From assembly GCF_963583255.1 (NCBI RefSeq), contig NC_084815.1:3208150-3272149 (forward strand): a DNA stretch of 64,000 nt, in the 5' to 3' direction. Origin of the DNA: Pyrus communis (lineage: Eukaryota > Streptophyta > Magnoliopsida > Rosales > Rosaceae). Under the pieces are notes generated by a model. That model did not search any database. It was not told where the DNA came from and worked only from the letters and a program-made list of their open reading frames with translations. A program made the translations under genes and the position numbers. Shown piece after piece: positions 32,594-44,740 of this stretch. The first letter of the stretch is position 1. Every line of letters begins with the position of its first letter.

Positions 32594-32811
32594 GAATGGC
32601 CCAGAACCGGATTCTCTCTGGATCTAAAGGAATTGAGTCTACTAATTAATTAATTCGGACTATTGAAATTTGATACAACGATTACAAATAGAAGGTTTCT
32701 TTAAAAATTATACTAATTGTAACTGTTGAATTAAATTTTAATTATCTGAATTAATTGATTAATGGACTCAATTCCTTTAGATCTGACCGGAATCCAATCC
32801 CTGGATGGCCC
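32594..32811. mobile_element. Mutator-like MITE
   Basis: The element spans 32603-32802 (200 bp), flanked by GAATGGCCC and GGATGGCCC (9-bp duplication, 8 of 9 match). Ends are inverted repeats: AGAACCGGATTCTCTCTGG at left, and at right the complement of AGGGATTGGATTCCGGTC. Both are followed inward by GATCTAAAGGAATTGAGTC. A 9-bp duplication suits Mutator-like elements. Confidence 0.75.
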
Positions 32812-33138
32812 GAATCTAGTAGTGGCTTCCTATTCCTTCCAACCGAACCCAAAAAGAAAATGCAAAGGGCCACGTCATTGAATGCCTTACGTCCCTAACT
32901 GATCGACGAATAAATCAACGTGTCAACCACTCTCTTCAACGTGTCAACCACCCTCTTGCTGCAATCACCATCATGTCACGTGTATTTTATCCATTTGCAA
33001 TTTTGCACCCATCACCATCACATTGATTATTCAAAGAAAAATATTGAGAGAATTTAAATATATATATATATTGTAAATCGTGGCAGTAAATAAACTTTCA
33101 TGATTTACAAATTTTGTAAAGAAAAAAAAAAATCATAG

Positions 33139-33800
33139 AATTTAAAGAGATGATCTTTCTAACCTTATCAAAATAAATATTTGCCAAATGTTTGATATAT
33201 TTAGGTGAACTGACCAAAAAACAAACGCAAGTGTACCTAGATATAATGTGGCAAACTCTAAAATAATTTGTCTCCCTTGTTTTACTTTTTATGTGTTAAG
33301 AATAGAAATGAGTGTGTGAAAATCACTTGTCTTCAGTCCTCATTGTTTTGACATTTGACAACACCCACTTGAACAATTCTTAGCGGCTCACTACGTACAA
33401 GTTTTAAATTCTTGCTAAGAAAATTTGAAATCTATTTTCATTTAAATGATTTCTACCAAATATGATAACATATTATTTATTGGGTAAGTCTTACGAGAAT
33501 TAAAAGACAAAATTAAGCAGAGTAGTGCACAAAGTCAAAATTGAACACCGAAATCGCTTCCCCATATTTGGCAACAACAGCAAGTTAATTTTGTCTCCAT
33601 GAACCTATTCCTTTGTCAAGTAAATATGATTGATAATCAACAAGTTATCTACTTTTCTTGTTAAGTTAAAATAAATTGGCCTTTTTTTTTTTTTTTTCGT
33701 GGTTCCTACTCAATCCCTGTGATGAAAAAGTTGATATCCTCCGTCTTATGGTGAAGTCCGTTAACAATCACAAAGACATTGTTATGTTTTTTTGGACCAG
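33139..33800. repeat. Tandem duplication, copy 1
   Basis: Runs from TTTAAAGAGATGATCTTTC to GACATTGTTATGTTTTTTTG. Copy 2 follows directly with high similarity and no coding content. Confidence 0.85.
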
Positions 33801-35250
33801 AATTTAAAAAGATGATTTTTCTAACCTTATCGAAATAAATATTTGCCAAATGTTTGGTATATTTAGGTGAACTGATCAAAAAACAAACACAAGCGTATCT
33901 AGATGTGATGTGACAAACTCTAATACCTCGTTTACTAATCCATAATCAAAATAAGGGGAATTGAATTGAGGAATAATTGAATTCAGAAGAATTGGAATGG
34001 GTTGGAGTTAGAATCATATTCTTATTAAAGCTGTTTACTAAAACTTTATGGAATCAGAGTAAGAATGACATTAATCTATATAAATTGTTTACTAGTTCAC
34101 ATGAATTACAATAGAAACTAATGTTATATGCTGATTAATAGAAAGTCAAATGATATAAAATAAAATTAAAAAGCAAACTAACCAATTACCAAACCCCAAC
34201 CTAATTGTTCCTCTCATTCTCCGCATGTCTCATCTTTCAACAGTTTGAAATTGAAGGTGGGTTAATTTGTGGCCGATGGGCAGTGGTAGTGGTGGTGATG
34301 TCGAAGGATTAATTTACAAGGCTGTGATTTCATGTTGGTTAGCAAGGTTCTTCTTGGTTTGTGATTTACTTTTGTGGTTTAATTGTTGTGGAAGATGATG
34401 GTGGTCGGGTTCATGTCCTGGGAAAAGTAAGGGACGTGCGACGATGGTGAGAGAGAAGAAGCAGGATAACACTGGGGACGAGAGCTTGGATTTGTTTGGA
34501 ATTTCAACTTTTATGCAAGGGTACAATGGGTAAGAAAAATGGATTCCTCACCCCCTTAATCATTTGGAATTCAAATACCATCCAATTGTTAGGAATCCAA
34601 TTCCTTTGAATTTTGGAATTGAATTCCAAAATTTGTGTGGGACCCACTAAATTTTGATTTTCTCAAATTTGGTTAACACCTGAGTATTCCGTAATCGGAA
34701 TTCAATTCCGTTTCTTGATGTTGATTACCCTTACGTAAACGTGCCCCAAAATAAATTGTCTCCCCTGTTTCACTTTCTATTTGTTAAGAGTAAAAATAAG
34801 TGTGTGAAAATCACCTGTTTTCAATCATCAATATTTTGACATTTTGACATTTGACAACACCCACCTGAACAATTCTTAGTGGCTCACTACATACAAGTTT
34901 TAGATTCTCTAACAAAATTTGAAATCTATTTATTTAAATGATTTCTACCAAATATGATAACATATTGTTTATTGGATAAGTCTAACGAGAATTAAGAGAC
35001 AAAATTAAGCATAGCAGCGCACAAAGTCAAAATTGAAAACCGAAATCGCTTCCCCATATTTGGCAACAATAGCAAGTTAATTTTGTCTCCATGAACCTAT
35101 ACCTTCTCTGGCAAGTAAATATGATTGACAATCAACAAGTTATCTACTTTTCTTGCTAAGTTAAAATAAATTGGCTAATTTTTTTTCATGGTTTTCACTC
35201 AATCCCTGTGATGAAAAAACTGATATCCTAAAGACATTGTTATGTTTTTT
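33801..35250. repeat. Tandem duplication, copy 2, interrupted
   Basis: Matches copy 1 at 33801-33923 and again at 34750-35250. The interruption is the inserted element at 33924-34746. Copy 2 lacks a short segment present in copy 1 (the GTGAAGTCCGTTAACAATC region). Confidence 0.85.
33921..34749. mobile_element. Harbinger-like non-autonomous element in copy 2
   Basis: The insert (33924-34746, 823 bp) starts TACCTCGTTTACTAATCC and ends with the complement of GGGCACGTTTACGTAAGG. Both ends carry GGAATTGAATT inside. Copy 1 reads ACTCTAAAATAATTTG across the site, so the flanks TAA (33921-33923) and CAA (34747-34749) are the expected 3-bp duplication with one change. No transposase is present. Confidence 0.78.
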
Positions 35251-36140
35251 AACCACTGGTGCGATTTAATGTTTCTTACATATTCAAAATATTAAATATA
35301 TTCCTAAGCTAATCTGACAAATATGTCATCATAAGTAGGCTTCGCTAGTGCTACATCACATACTTAACATTTTTTTAACAAATTCAACTGAATGTGACAA
35401 AATGAGACAAAAATCGATTTTTAGAAGATATAATGATGCAAATTTCATTTCAAAAAACAAAGTGAGATTGAATTAAAGTTCTAAAGTTCATAATAGCAAA
35501 AAATAAGTTTATTTGTTTCCAAACGTTCATTGCACTTGTTCATCTAAACAAAATCTTACTTCCATTTTGCTTTTTCAATCCATAGATTCTTCGTTTGTCA
35601 GTATGTATTAATTCCCACCACCACCACACACCCCCCCCAACCTACCCATTAAAGTATGTGTGGTTAGCAGGACACCTTCGACTGCTTTCTCAACCGCCCC
35701 ATACCGCTCCATAACGCCCCCCTCCCACTTTTGTCTTAAAGAGACAATACACATGTCCGCACCAATGAATTATGTTAAGTTATAAGTACGGTTTAGTGAT
35801 AATTTTTTTCTATAAATTTTACGTTGTATTGTCTTTAAATGATAAGTTCGATGCTAATAATAAAATACGGTTTAGTAGTAATCTTCTTTTGAACAATTTC
35901 TGGTTTGTTTCACTTTAAATAAAGAGTTCGATACTTAATTATTGTTTGTTTATAAATGCGGTCCAGTGATAATCTTATTTTCAAAAGTTTGAGATTAAAT
36001 TGTCTTTTAATAATGAGTTTGATAAATATAATAAGTGGTCATAGTCTAAAAGAATTTAGATTTGATTTTCTTTAAATAAATGATCGGATTGAAAAACCCG
36101 TCCCCACTACTATTTATAAAAATGAAAAACAAATTATGTA
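35251..36140. other. Spacer upstream of the START-like gene
   Basis: AT-rich with a CACCACCACCACAC-CCCCCCC tract near 35620. Repeated words GTTTAGTGATAAT and GGTTTAGTAGTAATC occur at 35790, 35868 and 35950. No gene recognised. Confidence 0.35.
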
Positions 36141-36159
36141 TTTTAATTTATGATATGTA

Positions 36160-36949
36160 TTTTAACATATAGTTTTGGTTATCAGCTAGGCTTCTGCAAT
36201 CGTTACGCCCAAGGGGAAAAAGGGCCTATGTTTTTTTCCATGTTCGAAACCCGTCTGGGTGGTATCAACATTCAGGTGGCCTTGTCTATTTTCTCAGTGC
36301 TCGGAATCATTACTTTTTTATTGAGATCTGCACATCCTCAAGAATTCGGTATTCAAATTCTGGGTTCTCTGCAGACTCCACAGTTGTGAACTGGGCAGCA
36401 ACTGCAGCTGGTTGGAGAGCTTCCTGTGAGTCCAAGTTTTAAACTTTTGATTCAATTTTTTTTTATTCTTCTTTTTTCGTTTTTGTTATCTATGATGTTG
36501 TTTCTGGATTATTTTTTTTTTATGAATTTTATGGTAATTGGATTCTTTTAGGCTCAAGAATTAGTGTATCTGTTTTATTCTGCACCCAGCCGTTCAAAAC
36601 TGAATTTTTGTTGTTGTGAATATTTGAATGTTTTGACTCGAGCGATATTCTACATTAAATTCATTTAAACTACGGGAAATAAAATTCAAACTTTGGGGTG
36701 CGAAGAGCGCACTACTTTAACAAACTTGTCTAAGCCAATAAGAAAAACCTGTATTTGGTATAGCTGTTTGCGTCTTTTTATTGGCACATATGGATTTAGA
36801 GGTTTATTCCTGATTATTACAGACTCTAATTTTTGTTTTGAATATAATTAGTTAAGGGGTTGAAACTGCAAAATATTGGGAATATCTGGCTTGATTGTTA
36901 GCATAAGTTTCTGAGAGAAGGATCTTCCCAGTTTCTTGGAGATGCGAAG
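36160..36949 (+). promoter_or_regulatory. Probable promoter, leader exon and leader intron of START gene
   Basis: GAGAGCTTCCTGTGAGTCC near 36418-36436 holds a good donor, and TTGATTGTTAGCATAAG near 36891-36906 an acceptor. They could splice a leader exon to the exon containing the ATG at 36950. The leader region also has a 79-codon ORF (36150-36389) that I do not accept as a gene. Confidence 0.4.
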
Positions 36950-39900
36950 ATGGAGAAACCGCGAAAGATCACTCAGTACAGGGAGAGGCTGGACAGAACA
37001 CTAGCGTCTCCTAGTCTAACTGATGAGGAAGCATTGAAAACTCTCGTCAAGAATCAGCTGATTCGTTCTAAGGAACATGGAAATGAAGGTTGTTAGTTCT
37101 TAACAAGTTCCTTTTCGAGTTTGACATTTGTAGTCGGGCACCAATCATGCACCACCAATATCTTAAGATAGTGTAAGCGAATATGTGATCACTTAATAAT
37201 GTTTAGATTTATGGCTCCTGCAGGATGCAATGAGAACGAGGTTGGAGAAAAGACGGCTGAAGTATCCAATTTACTGGACATGTTAAGAAGTGCTTCCTTT
37301 GTTGATGACAAGGGATTGAATACCTGTGAGACCACAACCCAACCCGAATGGAAAGTATGTTATCGAATCTGCATTATGTTCTCGATATCCTGCTTTGTCC
37401 CTCATGTCCTCGATTATAAATTCGCTTCTGTAGAATCAATTCTCTGCGTTTTAATAATTGAGAGATTTAAGGCTGCTGATTTTTGTTGTCGTGCACAAGT
37501 GAAAAGAGGTTTTGACTCTCGTTGTGTACAACTTCTAAAACTTAACATCATCATGAACATTATAAAGTTCTAATTTTTTAGAGGGGGGGGAGGGGTGGGG
37601 GCGGTATTCAATTGGGATGTTGATCAGTAGTCGTTAAAAGTTATAATGATTATTAAGTTTTTCTGTTCTTTAATCGACAAGGTGTTGTGACCCCTATATC
37701 ATGACACTTAAGTTAAAAATATACTTGTGTTACAGTTAAAACAGGATAATGAAGAGTTCCGTGTGATGTATCGTGAGGGGATTGAAGGCAGTCCATTTCA
37801 TACATTACTTGCTGAAGGATATGTAGACGGGCCTGTAGATGTCTGTAAGTGAAACCAAAATACTTGAAAGTTCATATGCCTCGTTAACAATATCGAACTT
37901 TAAATAAGTCGAGACTAACAAGGTTCCTTTTGTTGTAGGTTTATGCATCTCGTGGGAGTCAGACCTTTACAAGAAATGGTAAGTAATTTCAGTCACTGCA
38001 TGCGCACTTGATTTATGCATATATTTGTAATGAGATATGGTCTGCTTCTGCTAGATGGAGTTTATATCGAAAAAGTTCTTTTCTGTTTTATCCTACACGT
38101 CTTTCATCAATAATTTACAGTGCTTCTACCTGAGAGAAGTGGGCTGCAAGTTCGCATCAAGGGTGTCGTTAAGGAGCTAAATGACTATGTACTGAAGGGA
38201 TTTAACTCAACGTAGACAATAAATGGGTTTATTTTAACTTCCTCCAGGTGGCCTCAGTCTACAGTTCCAACTTTCAAAGTCCTCTCTACCAAATGTTTGC
38301 AGAAGGTCCAGATCGGTGAACAGATATCTTTAGTGAGGTTTGTCTAAGACAAAACATAAAACTATATCATGTGTTAAAAAATTCTTATTTGATTTCTTTC
38401 ACTTTCGAGAATATTTCCATATGAAATGCTGACTTTTGTTATATTTTTGGAAGAAAGGATGAAAATTCCATGGCCACTTTCACCTAGGGAGGCTGCTGTA
38501 CACTATTTTATGTTTGAGTATTTCCAAGATGATCTGATTGTTGTGCTCTTGAAATCGGTAGGTAACCGAAATAGTCTTTTGGCATCAATTTTATTTTGAT
38601 ATCCATATTCCCAATACTCCTGCAATTCCAAAATAGAAACCTGAATAAACTGATTTATCACAAATGTCTCAGATGTCCGACTTGGAAAGTATTGATGGCG
38701 CTCACTGTCCCACCAATGAGGCTACTGCTGGAGAAAAGGATGCTGTTAGGATAGATTTGGTGGGTGGCTTTGCTTTGCAGAAGGTTACCAACGAAAGAAG
38801 TTACTTTCGGTAAGCTATGGCTACTTGAATGTAATATCTGTTGACTTTTTTTTGTGGTTTGTAATTAAAGCTTTGAACAATGTTTATTATTGTAGGACAA
38901 TAGCAAGTATGGATATAAAGATGGATTTTGTCCCGCCATCCCTTATAAATTTTATCTCGAGGCAGCTCATTGGCAGTGGTTTCAAACTCTATCAAAAGGT
39001 TATATGTTTCGTATTTAAGTATAAAACGATGCAGCTAAAGATTAGACATATGGAACAAAGTATATACTCAGAGATATTTCGAAAAGGAAGGGGAGGGTAG
39101 AGAAATTTCTTGAGGTTGCCTGTTGGGCGTTCTGCCGAAACTGCATGCAAGCATCCCTTCACCATGGGACTCTATTTTTATCACTTTTCTTCACATTTTC
39201 CAATGCTTAACACTGTTACAAACTTACAGGTAGTGTCCTCTAAGATTAACTGCAACGAAGATTACAGTAAGGTCTTGAGTGGCCCGCTGTACTCTCGGAT
39301 ACGTGAAGCTCTTTATTCACATAATGAATCAAATGGGGCTTTGGAAGAAAACAAGCGACACAGTGACACATTCAGTCTCTCGGAAGAACATCTGGCAAAA
39401 GATAAGACGGATGAGAGTTTGGTAGGTGTGGATCAGAAAGTCGATAATGATGACCCTGCAATTGAAGCTGCTCCAGATGATGCACAAGTTAACCTTGCAA
39501 GTGAAGCTGCTTCAGAAGTTGCACAAGTTATAGGTGGAAGCTCATTTGGTGAGATTGAGGAGGTAGAGAGTGAAGAAAGCAGGCAGTTTGAGGTTCAAAC
39601 ACCCAACAGAGTTGCTGAAAGGGATCATGTAAATGGAAAGAGAAATGTTTTGATCAGTTCTGAAGTGGAACAAGCTCTCAGAACATTAGAAAAGGTAATT
39701 TATAAGGTTCGGCAAAATGGATCGAATGCTCAAATTCAGTCCTCTTCTGGCTTCACCAATGGAATCCTCCCAAAGGAAAATGATGTAGGTAACCCAAAAT
39801 ATTTAGAAGGTGGAGTGTGCGGAAGTGGTGAACATGTTCTTGAAGTATCTAAAGAAGTTGAGACGACTTTGCCCAAGTCCGCAGGGAATACGTCTGTCGT

Positions 39901-40393
39901 TCACAACTTAAGGTAATTGTGTCAATAATACTGATCATACTTTCTTGTTTGGGGTTCAAATCATACACCGCATAATTTTAGCTCAGAAGCTTATTCCTTA
40001 ACATATTTTATCGCTTCATTTAGCGTTAAGACAAGACACCATGATCAATCTTTTACTTTCTTGTTTTTATCTAGGATCCAAAGGGTTAACCTTTTTTTAT
40101 TCAACTTGTGTTGCAGCAATGCAGGATCGAATTCCTTGTCGAAGGATGTTCACCCTAACAGAATAGTACCTACTTCCCTAGAGCAGGAATTTTCGATTTC
40201 CTATGACAGTAACCAGGTTGCATTGCGTTCCTCCAAAGACGGAACTACAGAGGCACCCGTTGTGGATCATATTATGCATCGAACAGACCAGATGAACTCC
40301 AATACAAACGGCGATCATGAATGTAGCCCTAGTAGAACAAAGAAGTCGAGGCAGCATGGAGCGCAACGGTTCTGTTGCTTCGGCATCAGTTAA
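36950..40393 (+). CDS. START-like lipid-binding protein, plant-specific
   Basis: Ten exons join in frame to 602 residues: 36950-37088, 37224-37354, 37736-37844, 37939-37978, 38248-38337, 38458-38557, 38673-38809, 38896-38998, 39230-39912 and 40117-40393. The ATG at 36950 begins MEKPRKITQYRERLDRTL. Residues 90-300 form a START/polyketide-cyclase-type fold: FRVMYREGIEGSPFHTLLAE, GYVDGPVDVCLCISWESDLY, KKWWPQSTVPTFKV, KIPWPLSPREAAVHYFMFEY, DDLIVVLLKS, RIDLVGGFALQKV, YFRTIASMDIKMDFVPPSL, NFISRQLIGSGFKLYQKV. These suggest a hydrophobic lipid pocket. The long exon 9 encodes an acidic, Ser/Glu-rich, probably disordered region. The last exon ends RTKKSRQHG then RFCCFGIS; basic residues next to a Cys pair suggest membrane attachment by acylation (inference). 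The ligand is unknown; relatives are annotated only as lipid-transport superfamily. Confidence 0.85.
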
Positions 40394-41155
40394 ACACACA
40401 GATTTTTAAGAGGTGGCAAGAGGCTGAAATTTGAAAGAGTGGAATTTTGTTGAAGTCACTATAGTTTTAAGCCTAGTAGATGAGTTGAAGAGTGGGTTTG
40501 TGATTGTAACATGATACTTATGAGTCATGAGAATAACTGATATGACGCTTAAAGATATATATACTGTTTTTAGGAGGTTGATGTACAATATTTAAGAATA
40601 ATCATCTACAATAATGTTTTATTAATGCAACTCCATTTGCCATGTCTTACATTCCGAAAAATAACTCCAACGAAAGGATACACGTTTGTGACATGTAAGT
40701 TTTCTTCTGTCAAAAGTGGCATACGCCTGTGACATATTAGTTTCACCCAACGAATGATGATAATCATCTGTGACATGTAAGTTTCTTTCCACATTACTTC
40801 TGCCTTGAGGAAACCCATGCCATGTGACTTCTCTTTCTTTGTTGGAGTTGTCTTGGCCCCCAAGCAAGATGAGATCTAATGTTCACACACTTAAGGAATC
40901 GTTGATAACCATTTCGTTTTCAATTTTTGTTTGAGATGCCCTAAATTTGACTCTCGTGTATAATAAAGGGAACAACCCTAAAAACCTTGAGCCTACTAAA
41001 ATCATCTCCAAAAATCGAGATTACCCTTTTTACCCTTCTCATTCAGCCAAATTCCCACTATGTCCCCCCACTATGTCCCCAACTGCCGTTTCTAACTTAA
41101 ACTCTCGCTTAAGCCCTTGGAAGTTGCATTCGAACAGGTCTTGTATGCTCCAAGA

Positions 41156-43834
41156 ATGTCGAATAAGAAGCTGCTCGCTCCTCTCTCCGCCATTCTCCGG
41201 CGAACCCTAACTCCGACGACCACTCTTTTCACCTTCAATTCCTCAAGAAATTTCCAATCCCCGGCTTTTTTCTCACCCAATGTAGAAACGGACCGCCGCC
41301 TTTTCCCCTTCGGCAGATTTGATTTTCCCGGGGATCACAGAATTCCTGGGAAATGTTTCGTCAGCTCCCAATCGGCGGAGAAAGCCGACGCTAAGTGCTG
41401 GAACTGCAGTGCCTCAGCGGCCGATACGGTGCCGTTTCTCTTGTGTTCGTCTTGTCGGTGCATTCAGCCCGTGGATCAGTCGTTGGATTACTTTCAGATA
41501 TTTGGACTGTAAGTAATTAAGGGTTTAACAATTACGATTTCTCTGACTTTGTGGTTTCTGTTTGTTTGGTAGCTGAGAAAATGAGAGAAAGGTAGAAAGA
41601 AGATGAAAATTTTGAACCTTTTTTTGTTGCTTTTTGGTACAAGAGATATTGGGGTGGGGAAATAATCAAATTCGGGACCTCGGGTGCATGCACGAATGCT
41701 CTTAACCAACTGAGCTACAAGCTGCGGTGAACGTTTATCGGTTACAAATTGCTAGTTTATGTTATGCTTAATTGAGCATTTCTCACAAATTGGAAGGATA
41801 AATTTTGAAGATCTTAGCTAGTGCTTACAGTGATTTGTTATCAATTTTTTTGTTCAAAATTAAAATTAACAGGGAGAGGAAGTATGATAGCAAAGTGGAC
41901 GATCTGGAGGGGAAGTATAAAGCCTGGCAGAAAAAACTGCACCCTGATCTTGTTCATACGAAATCGGAGGTATTTCTTATACATATCTTCACTTTCATCA
42001 CGTGGCAAATGTAAAAGCTAATACTTTCCGGATATAGTAAATGTAATTTTTTTTTAATGTTTATGGTTTTAGAAGGAAAGAGAGTATGCTGCTGAACAGT
42101 CTGCTCGGGTGATTGATGCATACCGCACGCTTAGCCAGCCCTTGGCCCGGGCAATCTACATGGTAACTGTGCAAGCCTATGAGGTTTCATTTGATGCATT
42201 TTTCTTGTGTTCAAACCAATGTTCTGAGAACTATACTGGTTTAGTAGAAAAGGATTTAAGTCAAATGTTGATTACTTGGTACAGATACAAATCAATCTCA
42301 ACCCTGATATTTATTTATTTATAAACGCTTATATGTGTGTGCGCATTAAGTGAATTGAATATTTACAAGTCCTGAGGGAAAGGGTGCACTTGGGCGTTGT
42401 GACCATGATACAGAGGTTCATGACGTGTGTAGTTAAAGCATAGATGACTTCACATTCTTCATTTACAACAGTGTCATGATATAAGCCTATTATTCAATAG
42501 GTCACATTTTGAATCTGTGTGTATATTATCACTTCCATCTGTGGGTAGGTTTCCTTAACTGCATTTTGGTTTCATGGTCCCATGATTCAAAAGATAAGGG
42601 CGAGAAGATCACTTAGGCAAAGTTTCTTGATGATCTAGTTTATTAATGTTTGCTATTCATATTCTACAAGTTTTGAATTAAATTGGGCTATTTTGTTTTC
42701 AGCTGAAGCTTGAAGGTGTGGATGTTGATGAAGAAGAGACACTTTCAGAATCAGACTTGCTAACTGAGGTAATTTGAAAAAGTTGAAATTGAGTATTTAT
42801 GCAATCTATTATCTCCTTTCAATTTTACCCCTAATCTAAAGTGTAGTGATATATTGATTGAAAAAAATGATAAGAGTTTATTGCTTTAAGCTAGATGGGT
42901 AATTTGACATATTTGGAGTGCACATGTCTGGGACGAATATCATCCATAAGAAAATTTTGTAATCTAGTTGAAGCTTGTGTCATAAAGTTTTACAATTGCG
43001 ATGGTTTATGGTCGAATGGTTTTATAAATTTCTATTCTAGAATTCTTTTCCTTCAAGAAATGAATTTGTATTACTAATATTGGAGGAAGCATAGTCCCTA
43101 TAGAAGTTTTGGAGTCACCGAGTTGTTTTTCTTTTGTTTTGATGGATATGCTGAAGTTGAGGGTCATTCAGTGAACATTAATTTGGTTTTCTAATACCTT
43201 CTGGCTCGTAAAGTTCAGATTTTGGAAATCAGGGAAGCTGTTGAAGAGGCTGCTGACTCTCAGGCTTTGGATGAGATTCAATCTCAGGTATGAACCTAGA
43301 CCTTTTTAATATATGTGGGAATAATTAGCAAGGAGCATGACAATTCTTCTCACATATCGCTTGCAGTCTAATTTGTAGAGCAATTTCCTAGATGTAGTTC
43401 TCAAAACTGTCACACATTGAAATTGCCAAAAGATCAAAAGTTAAGTGGACTAAGCTACTGAGGGGTCTTCAATGTGATTCTTTAGATTTGACCAAGGTTA
43501 ATTAGTGTTTTATGATCTTTTGAGAGGGGGTCTTATTGTAACAGTTCTCTGTTTACTCAGGTTCCCATGAAGAAGAGCTTGCATATTTATCTTTTTAATT
43601 CACGTCTTTTTTAATTAAAATAATGCATGATGCCGACTTTATTGCCTTTTTATTCATTTATGTTTTATGAACTCACCTCTGTTCTTGCTCATCTAGATGA
43701 AAGAGAAACTAAAGCATTGGTCCGATGCTTTTGCAAACGCATTTCATAGCCGCAACTTTGGAGAAGCTCTAAAAGCTATCCGGAGAATGACTTACTATGA
43801 GCGTGTAAATGAAAGTGTTGTAAAGAAGCAGTAA
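41156..43834 (+). CDS. HSCB: Fe-S cluster co-chaperone HSCB, mitochondrial
   Basis: HSCB (Jac1/Hsc20) brings the scaffold protein carrying a new Fe-S cluster to the mitochondrial Hsp70 and stimulates its ATPase. Exons 41156-41508, 41873-41969, 42073-42162, 42703-42768, 43219-43287 and 43697-43834 join in frame to 270 residues. The ATG at 41156 gives MSNKKLLAPLSAILRRTL, a basic Ser/Thr/Phe-rich targeting peptide. A CWNC...CSSC pair (C81, C84, C97, C100) follows, as in eukaryotic HSCB. The J domain starts LDYFQIFGLERKY and has the invariant HPD at 141-143 (KKLHPDLVH). Then come RVIDAYRTLSQPLARAIYML and the C-terminal three-helix domain that binds ISU: LSESDLLTEILEIREAVEEA, KHWSDAFAN, ALKAIRRMTYYERV. 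Intron 1 carries a tRNA-derived SINE in reverse. Length and domains are normal. Confidence 0.93.
41630..41735 (-). mobile_element. tRNA-derived SINE head in HSCB intron 1
   Basis: On the minus strand: GTAGCTCAGTTGGTTAAGAG (near-perfect tRNA A-box region), GCATTCGTGCATGCACCC, then GGTCCCGAATTTGATT (B-box region), followed by a T/C-rich body. The acceptor stem does not close and there is no T arm as in a real tRNA, so this is a SINE head and not a tRNA gene. Confidence 0.6.
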
Positions 43835-44740
43835 TAAAGGTACACTACGCAACTACTCAGCTAAATCATCAATGTTCAATAGACAAAATGAGTGTAGGAA
43901 TCAACATATAGGGCAGAAGGTGTATAATCATATCTGTGTTCAAGAACGTGCCTCTGGGAAAAGGGCTCTGTTCTATTCAATGCACATTTGTTTAGTTTTC
44001 TCTTTGGCATGGTTATGCACGAGAACACACACGCGGACAGAGACCTCAAGGGTATTGACCTGGAAACCTCACTTTTGACGGGATTATTTGAGAATGGAGG
44101 GTACCGTTTGCTTTATATGGCTATGCCGTCATTCTGTAATGTCTAGTAGTAAATTGAATATTTATTTGAAAAGATTGGATCTATATCTTTTTGTTGTTAA
44201 CATATGAACAGATGGATAAAGCTAATGACGCTATCATCTGGCAGCTTTCAGGCTCTTAGGATCTCAAACAGTGGTTCTTGAGCAAACAGAGTTTAACTGC
44301 ACGATTTGACAAGAAGATTTCGTGACAAAGTTTGAGTACGTTAAATTTAAGAAATGCTTGATTTTTTTGGCATATTACATTTTAATGAAATCTGTAACTT
44401 GAGCCCAGATTGTTCCTCTTTACAGCCAGGTTTTACTTGAAGAGATTTTTCCGGCTTACTTTCGATATAAATTAAATGTTGGAAATACGAAGATTGGGCT
44501 GAGATTTGTTGGAGCTGCGAATATTTTTCCATCGTTCGATTCTGTAATCTTATGAAGATGGTTCAGAGGTAGCTCGTAATAATATGATGTTGAATAAATT
44601 GTCATTTTTATTAAATTTATGGCAGTAATAATCACTCATGCTTTTTACTGTTGTAAATTTCTAAACTGCGTCTGTCGAATTTACTTGAGTTCAGTGGCCG
44701 TAATTACTTAGTAAGTAGGCTCAGTAGTTTTTGACACGAC
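43835..44740. other. 3' flank of HSCB gene
   Basis: Likely 3' untranslated sequence for the first few hundred bases. Further exons or elements were not recognised. Confidence 0.35.

Noticed and set aside
36150..36389. 79-codon ORF with KGPMFFSMF, resembling the WAT1/EamA motif KGPVFVAMF
   Set aside because: Only nine or so residues match, the rest does not continue in a transporter pattern, and the place fits the leader region of the START gene. Weak similarity could be chance; a profile search would decide.
41630..41735. A second tRNA gene in HSCB intron 1
   Set aside because: A- and B-box regions are good, but acceptor and T stems do not close; a SINE head is the better reading.
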